From Streptomyces sp. RKAG293 (GTDB lineage Bacteria; Actinomycetota; Actinomycetes; Streptomycetales; Streptomycetaceae), in the NCBI RefSeq assembly GCF_023701745.1, contig NZ_JAJOZB010000001.1, positions 1,426,001-1,490,000 of the forward strand: 64,000 nucleotides of DNA. Direction: 5' to 3'. The notes beneath the pieces were generated by a model, which ran no database searches, was not told where the DNA came from, and saw nothing but the letters and a program-made list of their open reading frames with translations. Of the stretch, positions 61,831 through 64,000 are shown piece by piece (position 1 is the first letter of the stretch; every line of letters starts with the position of its first letter). Both the position numbers and the translations under genes were made by a program.

Positions 61831-62070
61831 ATGGACGGGCGAGAACTGATCCGGGCCTTCAGGAAGAGGCCAGGCATGTTCATCCCCAAGGGCGACCCGC
61901 TGGGATTCGACCAGGCGGTGACCTTCCTTCTCGGAATGGACGTAGGGAGCGGGGACGCTCTCCTGTTCGGGTTCCGTGAGTTCTTGGTCCTCAAGCTCGG
62001 AGAGGGCCACAATCTGACCTGGTCAGGGCTGGTCGTCAGGCTCACCGTGCCGGTCGTCCAGTTCCGCTGA
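61831..62070 (+). CDS. Small protein with GyrB-like RKRPGMFI motif
   Basis: 79 aa from ATG 61831 (GAGGTGAG upstream): MDGRELIRAFRKRPGMFIPK, then FDQAVTFLLGMDVGSGDALL and FGFREFLVLKLGEGHNLTWS. The RKRPGMFI motif echoes RPGMYFG in the protein at 3182-4792 and the GyrB segment. After the stop another frame reads LTPEQDREAVVRLFDLHTVG, which looks like the natural C-terminus, so a frameshift near 62060 may have shortened it. Its function is unknown; it could be an immunity or regulatory protein. The gap 61519-61830 ahead of it shows no gene. Confidence 0.6.
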   Translation: MDGRELIRAFRKRPGMFIPKGDPLGFDQAVTFLLGMDVGSGDALLFGFREFLVLKLGEGHNLTWSGLVVRLTVPVVQFR

Positions 62071-62158
62071 CCCCTGAACAGGATCGGGAAGCCGTGGTGC
62101 GGCTGTTCGACCTGCATACGGTCGGAGGATCCCCCGACGCCGCCTGCGGACGGCGAGG

Positions 62159-62368
62159 GCTGACCAGTCGCGCCGGGTCGTCATCCAGGCCATCATCTCC
62201 GACCGGGCCCATCGTGCGGCCGTACTTCAGCGCCGGCTGATCTGCCTGGTCCACAGCAACGCCCCCGACATTCCATTCGACCCGGCCGGCGCCATGCCCG
62301 TCATGTGGAACAGCGACGAATGGCTGGACGCCTTCTGGTTCGTCCACGAGGCGTGCACGGGGGAATGA
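62159..62368 (+). pseudogene. Coding-like fragment without start
   Basis: A reading of about 70 codons with protein-like composition (AVLQRRLICLVHSNAPDIPF, PAGAMPVMWNSDEWLDAFWF) ends at TGA 62368. No start or Shine-Dalgarno precedes it in frame. It may be the 3' end of a gene whose front was lost, or part of the module of the preceding small gene. The family is not recognised. Confidence 0.35.
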
Positions 62369-62548
62369 ACCCTGACATCGTTCGGGAACGCCGCGGTCAG
62401 CCGGGACATGACCAGCGCGATAACGGCGTGCCGGTCTCGGCGGGCAACCGTTTCGGAGGCGGTCAGGCCCAGCGGGCGGGGCGGCGCAGACCGGCATGGT
62501 GGGCAGACCGATCAGCAGAATCGGAAGAGCGCGTGGTCGTCTCTCGGC

Positions 62549-63409
62549 TCAGGCGGTTTCAGGCCGTCGGAACGCGTCGGCGTTGCGCGCGCACCAGTCC
62601 GCGAAAGTCCGCGGCTTGCGTCCGAGTAGTCGCTCGACGGTGTCCGTCCGGAACCCGATGGTGTCGGCGCGCATGAGGTTGAAGCCCTCGGTGACGGCTT
62701 CGGCGAGTGCCTGGGGTGCCCCGTTGGGGAAGCGGAACCGTACGGCCTCGTCCGGTGTGGTCACTTCTCGGACCTCGATGTCGCGGCCGATCGTCTGGGA
62801 GATGACCCGAACCTGCTCGGTGACGGTGAACGTCTCATCGCCGGTGAGGACGTACTCCTTGTCCTGGTGGCCGGCCTCGGTGAGGACGAGGGCGGCGACC
62901 GCGGCGATGTCCGCGGGGTCGATCGGCGCGTAGCGGCCCGGGCCGACCGGGTCGAGGACGTTTCCCTCGCGGATGGTGGGTAGCCAGTCGAAGGCGTTGG
63001 TCATGAAACCGCCGGGCCGAAGGAATGTGGCGGGTATTGCGGAGGCGCGGATGATCTCCTCGCGTTCGTGATGCCAGCGGGCCATCGCGGGCAGCGGGTC
63101 AAGGGCGACGTGGAGGGAAGACAGGTGCACGATGTGGCTCACCCCGGCGGCCTCGGCCGCGGCGATGGCGGCGGCGGTGTAGTCAGTGCCGATGCCCTGG
63201 GTGAGCAGGAAGAGTTTGTCGACGCCGGCGAAGGCCGGCGTCAGTGTAGAGGGATCCCCCAGGTCGCCGACGGCGCGCTCGGCGCGGTCGGACAGTCCGG
63301 CAGCGCGGGCGGGGTCGCGGACGAGGAGACGAAACTTCGCGCCCTTCGCGTCGAGTTCGCAGGTGAGTTCACGGCCGATGTGCCCGGTGGCTCCGGTGAC
63401 CAGTATCAT
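62549..63409 (-). CDS. NmrA-like NAD(P)-binding oxidoreductase
   Basis: 286 aa from ATG 63409. The Rossmann start is MILVTGATGHIGRELTCELD (G-A-T-G-x-x-G), followed by FRLLVRDPARAAGLSDRAER, LFLLTQGIGTDYTAAAIAAA, HIVHLSSLHVA and ATFLRPGGFMTNAFDWLP. There is no Tyr-x-x-x-Lys at the SDR position, as is typical of NmrA/QorB-type sensors and quinone reductases. It is divergent from a MarR regulator. The pattern suggests an inducible detoxification or redox-sensing enzyme repressed by that MarR. Confidence 0.9.
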   Translation of the reverse strand: MILVTGATGHIGRELTCELDAKGAKFRLLVRDPARAAGLSDRAERAVGDLGDPSTLTPAFAGVDKLFLLTQGIGTDYTAAAIAAAEAAGVSHIVHLSSLHVALDPLPAMARWHHEREEIIRASAIPATFLRPGGFMTNAFDWLPTIREGNVLDPVGPGRYAPIDPADIAAVAALVLTEAGHQDKEYVLTGDETFTVTEQVRVISQTIGRDIEVREVTTPDEAVRFRFPNGAPQALAEAVTEGFNLMRADTIGFRTDTVERLLGRKPRTFADWCARNADAFRRPETA

Positions 63410-63435
63410 CGTGGCTTCCCAAAGTCGTTTGCCGT

Positions 63436-63477
63436 CTAACGAATCGCAAGGAACGTTAGCCGGTGAATGATTAGCCG
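63436..63477. promoter_or_regulatory. Candidate MarR operator in divergent gap
   Basis: Inverted repeat CTAACG-12-CGTTAG (63436-63459), and direct repeat TTAGCCG at 63456-63462 and 63471-63477, lie between the NmrA-like and MarR starts in an AT-richer stretch. The position over both promoters fits a MarR-type operator. Confidence 0.45.
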
Positions 63478-63534
63478 TCAATCGACTTGCTTGCGGCTCG
63501 GGCATCCGCTTCCGCACATCACCGAAAGGCCCCG

Positions 63535-63990
63535 ATGGCAGAGTTCCTGGACCTGCACGGCAGAACGTCGAAGGTCCTCCGAGCCCTGGCCGACGCGGCC
63601 ATGCGACGCCATGGGCTGCACGTCGGACAGAACTACCTGCTCGCGGCGCTGTGGGAGCGTGATGGCAGCACGCCAGGCGAGGTCGCCGCCGCGCTGAACG
63701 TCACGACGCCCACCGTCGTCAAGATGGCTGACCGGATGACCGCCTCCGGGCTGCTCACCCGTCGCCGTGATGACCGGGACAACCGCCTCGTCCGGCTCTG
63801 GCTCACCGACGCGGGGCGTGCGCTGCAGCAACCGGTCGCAGCGGAACGGCGGTTGATCGAGGAGAAGGTCACGGCGGATCTCACCGAGACCGAACGTGAA
63901 TCCCTCTTGACCGCCCTGGCGAAGGTCCATCGGGCGGCGAGCGAGCTACTGCGCGAGCCCATCGATTACGGCGACTCCGCCATCACCTGA
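63535..63990 (+). CDS. MarR-family transcriptional regulator
   Basis: 151 aa from ATG 63535 (AAAGG upstream). The winged HTH is readable: HGLHVGQNYLLAALWERDGS, TPGEVAAALNVTTPTVVKMA, DRMTASGLLTRRRDDRDNRL and VRLWLTDAGRALQQPVAAER, with the D-x-R-x-x-R-x-x-x-L wing. The dimer helices are at both ends. It probably autoregulates and represses the divergent NmrA-like gene. No Cys is present, so ligand rather than thiol-redox control is more likely. Confidence 0.92.
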   Translation: MAEFLDLHGRTSKVLRALADAAMRRHGLHVGQNYLLAALWERDGSTPGEVAAALNVTTPTVVKMADRMTASGLLTRRRDDRDNRLVRLWLTDAGRALQQPVAAERRLIEEKVTADLTETERESLLTALAKVHRAASELLREPIDYGDSAIT

Positions 63991-64000
63991 CACTCCCGCG

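Overview
The window is high-GC actinobacterial DNA and reads as Streptomyces. Codon third positions are strongly G/C, GTG starts are common, and several families are typical of that genus: XRE/DUF5753 with DUF397, DUF5133, Methyltransf_19, very large RHS/YD proteins, and a tandem-USP and CBS-BON gene set. No rRNA, tRNA or CRISPR was seen. IS remnants, gene scars and a mosaic layout suggest an accessory region such as a chromosome arm, but that is inference.

1-18 kb, polymorphic-toxin region. On the minus strand there is a 5'-truncated RHS gene that runs off the left edge, followed by an IS5-type transposase remnant. Next come a plus-strand HEAT-repeat protein carrying a GyrB-like RPGMYFG motif, and then a complete secreted RHS toxin gene (HINT domain plus YwqJ-like deaminase tip) abutting a SUKH-3 immunity gene. 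A large secreted FG-GAP/VCBS propeller gene is divergent from the RHS gene and ends in a strong terminator. The whole cassette lies between two similar scars of the same flavin-reductase gene in the same orientation.

18-45 kb, a coherent low-oxygen/dormancy island. It holds a DevS-like GAF histidine kinase and a DevR/NarL-type response regulator (the OsdK/OsdR type). Around them are two CBS-BON proteins, a flavodoxin, a DoxX-like protein, a HAD phosphatase with a GH65 phosphorylase, and two pyridoxamine-oxidase-fold proteins (one fused to an XRE domain). The island also has four universal stress proteins plus a USP fragment, a cNMP-domain protein, DUF5133, a complete arginine deiminase operon (arcDABC), an SPFH protein, PPK2, a zinc alcohol dehydrogenase and an Mg2+-type P-type ATPase. 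The gene content parallels the mycobacterial DosR regulon. Many promoter gaps carry a near-palindrome of the form GGG(A/C)C-N4-GGCCC, sometimes as two copies about 20 bp apart. This is the best candidate for the regulator's operator and the main discovery of the window.

45-55 kb, a mixed region: a CxxC protein, a long untranslated stretch with a hairpin and an 8-codon leader ORF ahead of a MerR-like gene, a secreted ice-binding-fold (DUF3494) protein with a Gly-rich repeat tail, two XRE/DUF5753 regulators (one with DUF397), two small membrane proteins, a periplasmic-binding-type lipoprotein, a frameshifted pseudogene and an S-adenosyl methyltransferase.

55-64 kb: an McrBC-type modification-dependent restriction pair, a frameshifted IS5 transposase N-terminus, a WGR-domain plus beta-propeller protein, a small second RPGM(F/Y)-motif protein, and a divergent NmrA-type oxidoreductase/MarR regulator pair at the right edge.
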